Shown here: piece after piece, positions 10,760 through 20,905 of the stretch
How positions within the stretch are numbered: the stretch's first letter is position 1
How the letters are laid out: every line of letters starts with the position of its first letter
Source of the DNA: Podospora pseudoanserina
Taxonomy: Eukaryota > Ascomycota > Sordariomycetes > Sordariales > Podosporaceae
Assembly: GCF_035222485.1 (NCBI RefSeq)
Contig: NC_085923.1
Location: 930,001-994,000, forward strand
Reading direction: 5' to 3'
DNA: 64,000 nt
Notes under the pieces: generated by a model
The model's input: the letters and a program-made list of their open reading frames with translations, nothing else
Told to the model about the DNA's origin: nothing
Databases searched by the model: none
Translations under genes and position numbers: made by a program

Positions 10760-11457
10760 ACTTAAAAGAAAAAACTTACATCAACCACCCTCATATTCCA
10801 GCCCTTCTCCTGTTCCAACTCCTCCTCCTCCTGCGCCGATCTCCTCTCCAAATCGATATAACTCCCCCTCTCCTCCACCTCTCCCTCCTCTATCTCAATG
10901 CTCTTCTTTGCCGCCCACTCCCGCCTCCTCTCCATTTTCCTCCGTTTCAAATCCGCCTCCAACACAAAATTCTTGCACATCTCCTGCACCGCCTTGCTGA
11001 GAAAGTTTCCCTGGATGGTGCTCACCCCCTTTGGCGGCTGCGCAGGCAACAAGTCGATGCCAATCACCTTCCCGTCCGGGGCCGTCGCGTCAAGTGCCAC
11101 CTGCGACCACGACCCAGGGGCGTACCCCAAATCAACGACGATCTGGCTCCTGCGGGGCCGGAAGAGGGAGTATTTTTCTTGCATCTCTAGGAGCTTGAAG
11201 GCGGCGCGGGAGCGGAGGCCTTGGACTCTGGCCGCGAGGGCGAAGCGGTCTCGGGATTGGCGTTGTTTCCACTGGGAGCTGGAGGAGGAGGGGCGAGATT
11301 GGGGGTTGTTGTTTGGTGATGGCGTTGTAAAGGTGGGTCTAAAAAAGGATGATGATGGTGATGGTGATGGTGATGGCGAGAGCGAGAGAAGGGTGCGATT
11401 AACGGGTCGGACTGCTGCTGCCAGCCAGAGAGACGCCCGGCGGCAGGATAAGCTCAT
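10118..11457 (-). CDS. MRM2: Mitochondrial 21S rRNA 2'-O-methyltransferase MRM2
   Basis: FtsJ/RrmJ-family SAM-dependent enzyme that 2'-O-methylates a uridine of the large mitochondrial rRNA. Four exons, 10780-11457, 10539-10676, 10307-10468 and 10118-10234, are all joined in phase 0 and give 364 aa. The N-terminus is Arg/Ser-rich, a likely mitochondrial presequence. The FtsJ core carries the SAM motif (VVDLGYAPGSWSQVAL) and the K-D-K-E residues in RAAFKLLE, VLSDMSE, FVCKYYEG and ESRETF. A charged insert of about 60 residues rich in Lys/Glu sits between strands, as is usual for fungal MRM2. Intron 1 contains a T16A21 tract at 10724-10760. An upstream in-frame ATG at 11553 would put a polyphenylalanine segment at the N-terminus; the start at 11457 is preferred. 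Confidence 0.93.
10724..10760. repeat. T16A21 homopolymer palindrome in an intron
   Basis: Sixteen T followed by about twenty-one A form a perfect self-complementary tract inside intron 1 of MRM2. In the transcript it could fold as an A-U hairpin. A similar tract lies at 21063-21088. Lengths of such runs are often unreliable in assemblies. Confidence 0.85.
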
Positions 11458-11920
11458 TGTGAGGAGTGCGATTGTGAGGTCCCTTAAATTTGTGTGAGAA
11501 CGAAGAACCGGAACTAAGTTTGGAAAAAAAGAAAAAAAAAAGAAAATTGACAATGTAAAAGATGTTGTCGTATTTGGCGAGTGTTGGTGAGATGAGCACT
11601 AGAGCTTGCAGAATTAATGCTTGTAAATGCAGCTACCCGAACTTTCACATCTTGGCATGGGCTAATTCATTATGATTATCGAGTTATCGGGTATCAAAGC
11701 TCGCGTATCGACATGTCTTGAACGACAAGCACTCTCAACATCACCAGCGACATCAAATTACCCACAACCAGACCAATTGAAGTTCAACAATGTATGCATT
11801 CAAATAACTGATACAACCAGTCATCCCAAAAGTCCCACATGTATGTAGTGTAATGTACCCAAACTCCATTCCCATGCCCACAAACTCCTATGCCATCATG
11901 AATAAATCACACACAAAATC
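11458..11920. other. Intergenic between two minus-strand genes
   Basis: This 463-bp stretch holds the MRM2 promoter and the 3' flank of the coiled-coil gene. It is A-rich near 11521-11550. No gene was seen. Confidence 0.6.
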
Positions 11921-14124
11921 TCAAGCCAGAAAGCTCGCTCCCACACCCCTCTTATCCCTCTTCAACGGCGAAAAGGCCTTCCCTGACCCACCAATCCCAA
12001 TCACCTTGCCCACCGGCCCCTTGTTCATCCTAGAAACAGGCGGTCTCTTCCTCACACCACCAACAGCCGCCACCGGCTTCGCTGTCTCAACTACCTTCTC
12101 GTCCTCGTCCTCCTCAAAGATAGTCGGAGGCGCTGCACCGCCCAACTTCCTCTTCTTCTTCTTCTCCGGCTCCACACTCACAGAACGTTGCCTTACAGGC
12201 GCGACATCTGCGGCCGCTGGCTTGGAAACAACAGCCTCCCCCTCCACATCCGCCTCCTCCAAAGGCAAAAAAGCAGTCATCTTCTTGACGCGACCCACAG
12301 GCGCATCCTCATTTGCCTTCCCAGGCGAGGAAGGCTCCAACGGCTTAGGCGCATTCGTCGACCCCTTCGGCTTACCCCGAGTCTTCTTCTCCACCATCTT
12401 CTTCCCCTTCGCCACAACAGGCGCCGCCTCCTCCACCTCACCCTCTGCCTCACCCGCCTCCTCAGCAACAGGCTGCCGCTCCTCCACCTCATCCACCTCC
12501 ATCGCCTCAGCCGGCGCAGCAGCAGCGGCGGTCTTAACCCCCACCGTAGCAACAGTAGGCGTCCCCTCCACCTCCCCAATCGAACCCACCGTCTTGTTCA
12601 AAAACGGCGTGATCGAAAACGTCGACTTCTCCACCAAAACCGACGTGTCAAACCCCCTCTTCTTAAGAGGACGCTTCGGCCTGTCGTCCATCCCCCCCGG
12701 CGTCATCAGCACCTTTTCATCCACCATCAGCTCATCCACCGTCCTCTTCTTCTTCGCGTTCGCCTTGGCCGCGCCAGGCTTCTTCAGAGGGACAGTAGTC
12801 GTGCTGCCAAGCCCAGCAGGGATAGCAGGGACCTTAGCCGTTGCCTTCTCCGCCTGCTCGTTCGCCCTTTCCAGCTCAGTTCTGCACTTCTTCAGCTCCT
12901 CAACCGTGTCCTTGTACTTGTTTTTCAACTTCTCAACCCTGTTCAGCAGGGCATTCTTTTGCTCTTCGGCGTCTTCCACCGCTTGCTCGTTTTCTTTCCG
13001 TAGAGCTTCAGTCTCCTTTTGCTCTTGCGCCAGGGCTTTCTTGAGGCTTGTGAGCTCCTCCTTTAGCTGCTCAACCTCCTCCCCACCCGCCGCACCGTCA
13101 GTTGTCTTCTCCGCCTTGGCCGCCTTCTTCAAAGCAGCCTTCTTCTCCTTTTCCAACTCCTGAACATTCAACCTCAACTTCTCCAACTCCTCCTGTACCT
13201 CTGCCATCGCATTCTCCTTTTGCGCAGCCTGTTTCTTTTCCGTAGCAAGAGTCTTCTCCAACGCAGCCAATTGACCCCTCAACCCCTGGATTTCCTCCTC
13301 CACCTCGACGCTCTTCTGTGATGTCTTCTTTTCCTTGGCCAACTGTTTCTCCAGTTCCCGGATTTGTGCTCTGAGCGTTTCCTCCTCTTCCTGGTTCTGG
13401 TTCTCGTTTTGCTGCTTCTGGAGCAGGGCAGCCTTTTGCGCGGCGCGCTTCTCGTTGGCGAGTTCGACTTCTAGCGTGTTAAGCTGTCTTTCGAGGGCCA
13501 GCTTCTCGGCGAGGACGTCCTTTTGGTGGGCGAGCTGGGACTTGAGGTGTTCGACTTCTGGCTTGAGGAGGGAGAGCTCGCGGGAGAGTGCGAGCTTTTC
13601 GGTGAGGACTTTGGAGGAGTCGACCGAGAGGTGGGAGAAGGCTGTTATTTCTTCCTATAGAAATTAAATTAATATTTGAAGGAGTGTGCGAGGGAACTGG
13701 GTGAGGGGGGATGTTACCTTTAGATTAGAAATCTCGCGATTCTGAGTCTGCATCACCTTCTCCTGCCTCCTGCACCGTTCGTGCAGACTGTCGAGTTGCT
13801 GGCGCACATCGTCGGCTTGGTCGACAAGATCTCTGATGCGCGCATCTCGCTGAGTGATTTGGTCCTTGAGGGTGGAGGCTTCGTCTTGGAGGAGGAGTTG
13901 CCGAACTTTGGCTCGTCGCGCGTCCTCTTCTCGGATGACTAGTTCTAGCTGGTGGGCGGATTGATGGTATTGGAGGTCAAGTTCGTGGAGTTTTTGGGTT
14001 CTCTGAATCGCATAAACATGTTAGCGTTGTCGTGTAGGCGGTTGGTTGGCATCAATGGGACATTTTTCGCAACCTTTTCAGAGTCCATGATTACATGGTG
14101 CGACGACGCGTTTTTCGACGGCAT
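11921..14124 (-). CDS. Large coiled-coil protein with basic nuclear-type tail
   Basis: I do not recognise the family. Exons 14095-14124, 13718-14002 and 11921-13654 give 682 aa, all phase 0. Intron 1 (92 nt) uses GTAATC and a CTAAC branch; intron 2 (63 nt) uses GTAACA. The 10-codon first exon (MPSKNASSHH) is inferred because the coiled coil is open only from 14002 and no good ATG lies inside it. Residues about 15-420 form a nearly continuous heptad coiled coil rich in Leu, Glu, Lys and Gln. The C-terminal third is charged with an NLS-like KKKKRK and ends in a compact motif (KAFSPLKRDKRGVGASFLA) that looks conserved. A structural chromosome, spindle or nuclear-envelope role is possible but not shown. 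It is divergently placed with OST3, with 543 bp between starts. Confidence 0.72.
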
Positions 14125-14667
14125 TGATCACGTAATGATGCGCGCAAGAGCGCGAGAAGAATAACAAAAGACTGTTGGGGTTAGTAAAACTGGATTGACG
14201 TCCACGAGGGAGTCTTGAAGATTCCGGGGGTGTGCGTTGCAGTGAGGTTTGGGAGACGATGAGGTGTGATGACGGAGAGAAAGTGGTTGCGCCAGTGCTG
14301 GCCAGGGGACCAAAGCATTGCGAACTCCAGGTTTGAGAGTAAACAATCTGCCCGAAACAGCCTAGCTGGATCCGCCCCCACCATTTCCCCACTGCTCAGC
14401 TTCTCCTGCCAAGATATGACAGCCGCTGACAGTGCAGTTGCCGGGCCGGCTCGCAGCCTTGTCAGACTCTGCCAAGCTACGGGAAGCTGCAAGGGTGCAG
14501 CTGGCGGAGAGCTCCAAGTCCACTGCAACGGTGTTCGCTGACGTTGAGGACACAGTTGGAATTGGATTGGATTTGGAAGAAGCTATCGAAAGACGTCGTC
14601 GCTGTCGTCGTCGTCGATACCGCCCACAACCACCTTCATTTCTTCATACACCCTCCGAGATCACACA
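14125..14667. promoter_or_regulatory. Divergent promoter, coiled-coil gene and OST3
   Basis: The 543 bp between two start codons must hold both promoters. A GTCGTCGCTGTCGTCGTCGTC tract lies just upstream of OST3. No gene was seen. Confidence 0.55.
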
Positions 14668-15844
14668 ATGCGTTGGCTGCCCGCTTTCCTGACGGCCTCG
14701 CTGGCCTTTGCCGGCGGGTCGCTGGCAGCAAAGAAGACGACTGAGGAGCGCTTCAACTCCTTCCACGCCAAATCCATTGCTTCCTCATCCGCCGCCCCGA
14801 TCAAGCTCAGCGATGCTTCCTACCGAGAACTCACCGGTCAACCCCGCGATTACACCGCCGCCGTGGTCCTGACCGCCATGGACTCCCGCTTCAACTGCCA
14901 GCTCTGCCGCGAGTTCCAGCCTGAGTGGGATCTACTTGCGCGCAGCTGGGTCAAGGGTGACAAGGCTGGTGAATCGAGGGTTTTGTTTGGTACTCTGGAC
15001 TTTGCCGACGGGAGAGAGATTTTCATGAGTGTACGAGCTCCCTGAACATGCAACAAGGAAAAACGTATCTAACATGGGATATATAGCTCGGCCTCCAAAC
15101 CGCCCCCGTCCTCCTCCTCTTCCCACCCACCGTCGGCCCCCACGCCGTCGCCAACAGCGAGCCCCTCCGTTATGACTTTTCCAACGGGTAAGCCGCCTAT
15201 TTCCTCTTCCTCTACCCCAACCTCAAGCTAACCTCTCCCCTCAGCCCTCAAATCGCCGAAGTAGTCCACACCTGGATCGCCCGCCACCTCCCCGACCGCC
15301 CACACCCCCCCGTCAAAAGACCAATCAACTGGATGCGCTGGATTTCCACCACGGTCCTCACCCTCGGCAGCCTGACAGCCTCGTACGTCGCCTGGCCTTA
15401 CATTGTGCCCGTGCTCCAATCCCGCAACATCTGGGCCGCCGTCACGCTCATCTCTATTCTTTTGTTCACCTCGGGCCACATGTACAACCACATCCGCAAG
15501 GTCCCGTACGTTGCTTCGGATGGCAAGGGGGGTATCAGCTACTTTGCCTCTGGGTTCCAGAGCCAGTACGGGTTGGAGACGCAGATTGTTGCCGCTCTTT
15601 GTAAGTTTTTTTATCAAGTCAACTGAGAAGAGGGAGCATGTGCTAATAATTGGAAATAGATGGTTTGTTGTCTCTGGCGGGCATCTCCCTTGCGATCAAG
15701 GTGCCGAGAATTGGGGACTCCAAGACGCAGGGGGTTGCGGTGCTGGCGTGGGGTGGGGTGTTCTTTTTCACGTATGCGTTTTTGCTGAGCGTGTTTCGGG
15801 GGAAGAACCCGGGGTATCCTTTTAGGTTGCCTCCTTTTGTTTAA
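14668..15844 (+). CDS. OST3: Oligosaccharyltransferase subunit OST3/OST6
   Basis: Thioredoxin-like subunit of the ER oligosaccharyltransferase. It holds acceptor cysteines by transient mixed disulfides so that nearby sequons are N-glycosylated. Exons 14668-15030, 15087-15187, 15245-15600 and 15660-15844 (introns of 56, 57 and 59 nt, all GTA donors) give 334 aa. Residues 1-20 are a signal peptide. The lumenal domain carries the redox pair Cys77-Gln-Leu-Cys80. Four C-terminal membrane segments follow, the usual topology, ending FRLPPFV. OST3 and OST6 cannot be separated by eye; Pezizomycotina generally have a single gene. The length is normal for the family and no lesion is visible. Confidence 0.95.
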
Positions 15845-16221
15845 GGGATTGTTCTGGGGCGAGGGGTGGAAGTGGGAAGAGGTGCCTGGTGAAACAAGCA
15901 CGAGAGAAGAAAAGCAAGGTTGTGGTGGTTCTTGAAGAAGAGATATAAAACGAGATGTGTGTATAACAGTACCCTTTGCTCAGCTCAGGGGGTTGCTTCT
16001 TTTTCTCTGGGTTTTGATATGGTATTTAGCATGTAAAACGGCGTAAAAGATTTTGGAACTGGAAAAGATGAGAATCTTGAAAGCACAAGATAGCGAAATA
16101 CTTTATGAAGAAGGGTAAAATAGGGGTTACCCAAAGGGCAGTGCCATGCCGATTGTGGTCTGGTGAAGAGAGTAGTATTATTTTGTGGATATCCGACTGC
16201 TGTCAACATCTCCCATCCAAA
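15845..16221. other. Intergenic, OST3 3' flank to tRNA-Ile
   Basis: 377 bp with no supportable gene; it contains the OST3 3' untranslated region and the upstream flank of the tRNA. Confidence 0.6.
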
Positions 16222-16338
16222 GCCCGATTAGCTCAGCTGGTTAGAGCGTCGTACTAATATAATAGTCTTCACTAGGATATCCTTGTGTGTTATATGTAGT
16301 CAATGCGAAGGTCAACAGTTCAATCCTGTTATTGGGCA
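16222..16338 (+). tRNA. tRNA-Ile (anticodon AAT) with 43-nt intron
   Basis: The cloverleaf is complete. The acceptor stem GCCCGAT pairs with ATTGGGC (one G-U), the D arm is GCTC/GAGC, the anticodon stem TCGTA pairs with TGCGA around CTAATAA, and the T arm is AACAG-TTCAATC-CTGTT. The spliced length is 74 nt. The anticodon AAT is at 16256-16258. The intron is 16260-16302, between positions 37 and 38 as in all nuclear tRNA introns. The A box (TAGCTCAGCTGG) and B box (GTTCAATCC) are good, and the sequence resembles metazoan tRNA-Ile(AAT) at the 5' half. A T-run follows within about 15 bp. Confidence 0.95.
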
Positions 16339-16759
16339 TCCTATCTTTTGTTTTTCCAAGTTCTCTGCTGACTCTTGAAGACCTTTTTACTCTTGCTCGT
16401 GAGGCTTTTGTGGTCGCCATCTTACGTTGAGTTTTAAATCGGTGCAGGGTCAAGCTTCGAATGGTCCTTATCAGCGCTGTCTTGACAGTTCCCCATGACA
16501 GGTTGTTTCTGTCCTCGCCTTGGTGTTTTTTTTCTCGCCTCAGTCAACTTGGTGCTGAGTTTTGGATACCTAGATGGCATCAAAAAAAAGTTTTCATCGC
16601 ACAGTTTCAACTCTGTACATACATACGTATCATGCTGTTGCATGCATTCATTCCCAGCCAACTTTGCCACGCCTACTCTCTAACGGCCAAGAGTACGAAG
16701 ACCAAAATGATGACACTGCAATCAGGAAAGATATGGGAGGCAAAAGCAAAATGTATCCT
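16339..16759. other. Intergenic between convergent tRNA genes
   Basis: 421 bp with no supportable gene. A short T-run downstream of tRNA-Ile (tttgtttttcc, about 16346) can serve as the Pol III terminator. Confidence 0.55.
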
Positions 16760-16840
16760 CTCTCCCGCCGGGAATTGAACCCGGGTCTCGAGCGTTGCTG
16801 GAGTGACAAGCTCACATACTGACCACTATACTACGGAAGA
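16760..16840 (-). tRNA. tRNA-Asp (anticodon GTC) with 9-nt intron
   Basis: Acceptor TCTTCCG pairs with CGGGAGA (one T-G), followed by discriminator G. The D arm GTAT-AGTGGTCA-GTAT is the typical weak Asp form. The anticodon stem TGAGC/GCTCG surrounds TTGTCA-C, and the T arm is CCGGG-TTCAATT-CCCGG. The anticodon GTC is at 16805-16807. Removing 16795-16803 restores a 7-nt loop and a 72-nt tRNA, so a 9-nt intron after position 37 is inferred. The A and B boxes are intact. Confidence 0.93.
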
Positions 16841-17357
16841 CTTTTCTCAGGTGTGGACACCTATTGTAGGGTTGTGGGGACTGTTGAAAAGGTGAGAGGG
16901 GGTTGGGTATATATGTGGAGGTAAGGTAGGGGAGGTTGGCAGGGTTGGGTTGAGTTGGGGGGAAGGAAGGAGGAGGAAAAGGGGGTGCTGGAGGGTGGAG
17001 TGGGTAGGGGTGGGTTGGCTAGGGAGATTGTTGAAGGTGCTTCAACGCGAGTTGTAAGTTCTCACAGCTAGTACCTGCTGCTGTGTTAGGATACCGCTTT
17101 ACCCCCATTAGTCTGGGTCAATGAGGTGTATGTAAGGGGCATAAGTTATGGGAACGCGGGAGCAAGAGAGCAACACAACACACCAATTGTTTCAACTAGA
17201 GCCGCAAAGCAAGTACAACTTCTAAATTTTCCATAAAGATAGGTGGACTCAGCTTCAAGCTAGACTTCCAAAATCTGTAATAATCCCCATGGCTCAATCT
17301 TTACGTCCAGCATAAAGCATCATTCAAGTCCACCCCTTCGTACCTTCCTCCCCAGCT
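16841..17357. other. Intergenic, G-rich
   Basis: 517 bp without a gene. The strip 16880-17030 is strongly G-rich on the plus strand (runs of GGG every few bases), which could form G-quadruplexes; the rest is unremarkable. Confidence 0.5.
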
Positions 17358-18480
17358 CTATCCAACCAAGTTCTTAAGCACGTTGCGCCGAGCCGGACAT
17401 TCTTTAAATTCTTCCCACTCTCCCGATACAGGCGACATGAATCCCGTTGCTCCCGGTGGTGTCATAGGAGGTGTTCCTGGCAATTGTCCCGGGAATTGAA
17501 CTTCCAGAGGCATTCCCATGTCCATCGGTTGTCCTGACAAGGCCTCCAAACTGTGGTCCACCCATTGGCCCTGTCATTCCCGGTGACGGCGGTGGCAGTG
17601 GCGGTGGCGGTGGTGGTGGCATAGACCCAGGCATGAACTGTGAAGCTGCCATTCCCATAGGCGGTGATCCCATAGGCGATTGTCCCATCGGTTGTCCCAT
17701 CGGTTGTCTAATCCCCGGTCCCGCTCCCGGTTACTTCGGCGGTCCCATCGGCGGCGGCCGTGCCTGTGACTACGGGGGGAAAACAAATTGCCCGTTAGAA
17801 GAAGGCTGTTACGAGTAATGCCGAGGAGGGTGACCAGCATGGAACCCAGCTGGTGGCGGAGGAAAATCCGGGGCAGAGCCTTGAGGAGGGGTATGAGGTG
17901 CGTGTGGGTATTCTTCATGCGCATCACCATCATCGTCATAGTAGCTACCGTCATGGCCCTCGTAGTCCTCGTCAGAGAGATGGGCGCTGGACAGGATGTT
18001 GGCCAGGTCACTGGCAGACTCAGCGTGGTGTCTAGTTCTGTGCCGGCCCCTATCAGCGTCTCTACCCGAAGATTTGTGAGGACGATCAGGAGGGTGTTGT
18101 TTCCAGGCGGCGTGCTCTGAAGGGCGGCTATGAGAGCTATGGTGACTTGAGTGTGATTTGGACTTGGACTTGGACCTGGACTTTCTCTTTCCCCTGCATT
18201 AACAATTGCATGGGCCTGCTGACGGGGTCCAAATGGATACAGTTGAAGCTTTAATTGTCCCTTCTTGGTACTCAATTTCTTCTCCACAATCCGGCCCATT
18301 TCCGCTTGCACTGGTCGCCTACGTATCTCTTTCTCTATCTCGTTTTCGGCCTTCTCATGCTTACGCCTTGCCTATTCACGTGAGAATGTCTTATGGTCTC
18401 CTGTCATGAAGGCGAGAATCCCGAGAGACTTTGACATAGGGGTTTTAAGCAGACATGAGGCAGCCCGTACATGAGAGGGC
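17358..18480 (-). pseudogene. Eroded or mis-read low-complexity gene
   Basis: Pieces of one protein lie in order but in more than one frame. First is a charged helical start (KHEKAENEIEKEIRRR, about 18370-18260). Then comes an SR/SH-rich segment with a DEDYEGHDGSYYDDD acidic block (18185-17820). Then a Pro/Met/Gly-rich tail (PMGQSPMGSPPMG) follows, and a natural-looking end (EWEEFKECPARRNVLKNLVG) at 17358. The SR part ends at a GTAACA that could be a donor. Splicing to an AG 43 nt on leads into the wrong frame, while an AG 105 nt on reaches the PMG frame. That frame then drifts from the EWEEFKECP frame near 17560. An in-frame TAA also interrupts PPPMGPPK. No ATG is clear for the first part. 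This is either a decaying host gene or one with sequencing errors. I do not recognise the family. Confidence 0.5.
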
Positions 18481-19636
18481 ATCACTTCGAGCCAGATGAA
18501 CAAGACTTCAAAAATATCAGCAAACATGTCACTGAGGATGATTAGAACGATAGGCCTCTTAAGATACCTTGGGGTGGGTAGTTGACAGACCCTCTAAGAT
18601 ACCAGGTACCTTAGTTAATAGGCCTTCAAAAATAGTAACAGGCCATCGAAGCTAGTCAACAGTCTTCGAAGATGGCCGATCTGCCCACCTGAAATCGTGA
18701 TATCTACCTAATTCTTTCACTGTGAACAAACTTCCATGATTGCACGCTGCTGTTTCAGATATTGCGAACTGGTAAAAGTTTAGCACATTCCCTCGAGCAT
18801 GGAGACAATCAACCACTCAGCTTGAGAACCGAGATAAACCCCACGGCAAAGTTCTCGGCCCACTCCTGTGTAAGGTCAAGTGTTTACAAAGACATATCAA
18901 GGGGTTTGAGGGACCTGAGATGGCGGGAAATTAGAGAAAAGTAGGGATGAGAATGTAGTATGAGGTACCGGCGTGGCTATGAGGTTTGAAACGGTGAAGA
19001 GTTCGGTTACGCTGAGTGTGGAGAATCAGAGAATAGAGATAAGAGGTATCATATGGATGGCATTTATATCGAGGGGAAGTATATATATCAGATTATCTCA
19101 ACAGAATTTTGATCTCATCTTTGCCACTGAAAGTAAGAGATTGCGTAAAGGCCAGAATCACTGCTACAGTGGCCTTCAAAACTGAGATTGATGGATATAA
19201 AAACAAGACTAAGGCAATGGATATCTATTGATGTAGTTATTGATATTGCTGAAAAGATAGTCTCATCAGGGTTACTAAAATGCTTTCAAAATAACCAGTC
19301 GGTATGTTTCAGTTGTCTTTCTAGACTCATGAACCCCTTGGCTAGGTAAGGCTTCAAACATAGTCTATTTGCGTTTTAAGATAGTTCCAAGGCCTGAACA
19401 GGTAACGGACAGTCTTTTAAATACAGCTTAAACACTTTCGAGCCCGTGTTATACGTCTTGAATGGACTGCGTCCGTCACTAGAATTTATTTCCATGGCTC
19501 TAAGAACGTCATCTGTTCCCGAAGCTGAAGGAAGTACAAGTCCAGTTTATACAAGCAGGAGACGAATCACAGGTACTGACATGCCTCTCAGTAAAGTTTC
19601 AAATTCCAAAGCCCATCAGCTTATACATCATATCTA
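18481..19636. other. AT-rich gene-free strip with recurring short motif
   Basis: 1.16 kb with no supportable gene. The motif GGCCTTCAAA or close variants (GGCTTCAAACATAG, GCCTTCAAAAATAG, GGCCTTCAAAACTG) recurs, and TAAGATACC occurs twice near 18560-18600. The composition is more AT-rich than its neighbours. It joins two damaged genes, which suggests relaxed constraint across the whole 17.3-21 kb segment. Confidence 0.45.
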
Positions 19637-20625
19637 TTAACATCCTTCTAACGCGACAGCAGCAGGTAAGTCAATATCAACAACCCATGGAAATTGTGTC
19701 CCATCCTTCGCCCCTTGAATAGCCGCGTTAACAAACAAAGTAATCTTTCCCACCTCAATCGGCTGCTCATCCCCGGCACAATGACTTGTCCTCCTGTAAC
19801 CCCTCCTCCGCAAATCTTCCAGCCGGCTCTCCTTCTCTCGAACCACATCCTCCGTATCCCATTTCCACGGAAGAATACTCCCAAGATTTTCCACCAAAAC
19901 AGACCCCTCGTTGTTGATGTCACTAAAGTGACTTGGCTTCTTACTGGGTACTTCACGCCATGCCACAAATTTGGCCCCCCAACCATTGTGAGCATGCCCA
20001 AAGCAGTGCATCTTTGGGCGCGCTCTGGCAACAGCAGCAAAGAGATGTTCGCATCCGAGTCTCTGCTTGGACGCTGCACGGTCGAGGATCCCATTCGGTG
20101 GGCCGTGTGTGAGGACAATGTCGACATCACTCGGTATGTTGAATTCGTGGTTTCTCTCCTCATTTGTACTGAAACCCCAGTCGTCTGCTTCGAGTGATGG
20201 CGTGAATGGGCTGGCGTAGACCGTCAATTTCGCTCCGTTTCGGAGGGCAAAACTGTGGATGCCCTTTCCTAGAAAGACGACATCTTCCGAGTTGAACAAG
20301 CGTCTGGCCTCTCCGACATCTTCATATTCGGTTTTGTTGAGATCTGTATCCGAGCCAGGTAAAGCTGCTGAAATTCTGCCACTTTTTTCTCAAAAGCCGT
20401 TTTGTCGAGTGTAAAATCGTGATTTCCCGCGATGATCAGTTTCAGAGGGGCATCGATGTGGCGGAGGAGGTCCAGAGATGTTTGGAACTCGTGGATTTTG
20501 GAATCCTCGGTCAAGTCGCCACAGTGAATTGCTACGTCGACTGGTACATTGGGGATCGCCAGCCCCTTCTCGGCGTGTGAATCCGAAAGAATAAAAAAGC
20601 TGGTTTTGATGGCGTTTTTCTGCAT
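19637..20625 (-). pseudogene. Calcineurin-like metallophosphoesterase with one frameshift
   Basis: The protein has the ordered metal-binding motifs of the metallophosphoesterase superfamily: a D-x-H site (LSDSHAEKG) near residue 15, CGDL, IAGNHD, a later THGPPNG and GHAHNGWG. It is close to the short fungal cytosolic metallophosphoesterases often called MPPED-like. The 5' two-fifths (20625 to about 20370) and the 3' three-fifths (about 20340 to 19637) are both clean but lie in different frames, offset by one missing or two extra bases. No GT...AG pair of usable length fits between them. Apart from that single break, motifs and length (about 330 residues) look complete. It is either recently inactivated or a base is miscalled. 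The 5' fragment duplicated upstream at 20810-20905 shows that this locus has been rearranged. Confidence 0.8.
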
Positions 20626-20809
20626 TTTGGTTGTAAGGTGGTGGATTTTGTAGGGAATCGTGGAAATTGTGGTAAGTCGTGATGATTTTGTAAACCTACG
20701 GGCGCTACGCTAGACAGTCAACAAAGAGAACACAGAAGGTGGAAAGAGCCAGCCAGGAGATTATCTCATCAAACCTTAATCAAGCCTTTAATTCTTAGAG
20801 TTAGACTTC

Positions 20810-20905
20810 TTAAATTGCCATATCGACCGGTACACGAGGGATTGCCAACCCCTTGGTGTGTGTATGAGAGAGAATAAAGGAGCTGGTCTTGATAGTGTGC
20901 TGCAT
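20810..20905 (-). pseudogene. Duplicated 5' fragment of the metallophosphoesterase
   Basis: A 31-codon ORF starting MQHTIKTSSFILSHTHTKG mirrors the first 33 residues of the adjacent gene (MQKNAIKTSFFILSDSHAEKG), and both continue GLAIP-V-PVD-AI. The DNA is also alignable over about 100 bp upstream of and through the start codon. The D-x-H metal motif has changed to HTHTKG and the reading stops just where the similarity ends. It is a truncated tandem copy lying about 280 bp upstream in the same orientation, long diverged. What separates it from an unrelated short ORF is the collinear match including the leader side. Confidence 0.75.

Noticed and set aside
11853-13163. 436-codon Ser/Phe-rich ORF on the plus strand
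   Set aside because: Antisense shadow of the Glu/Lys-rich coiled-coil gene.
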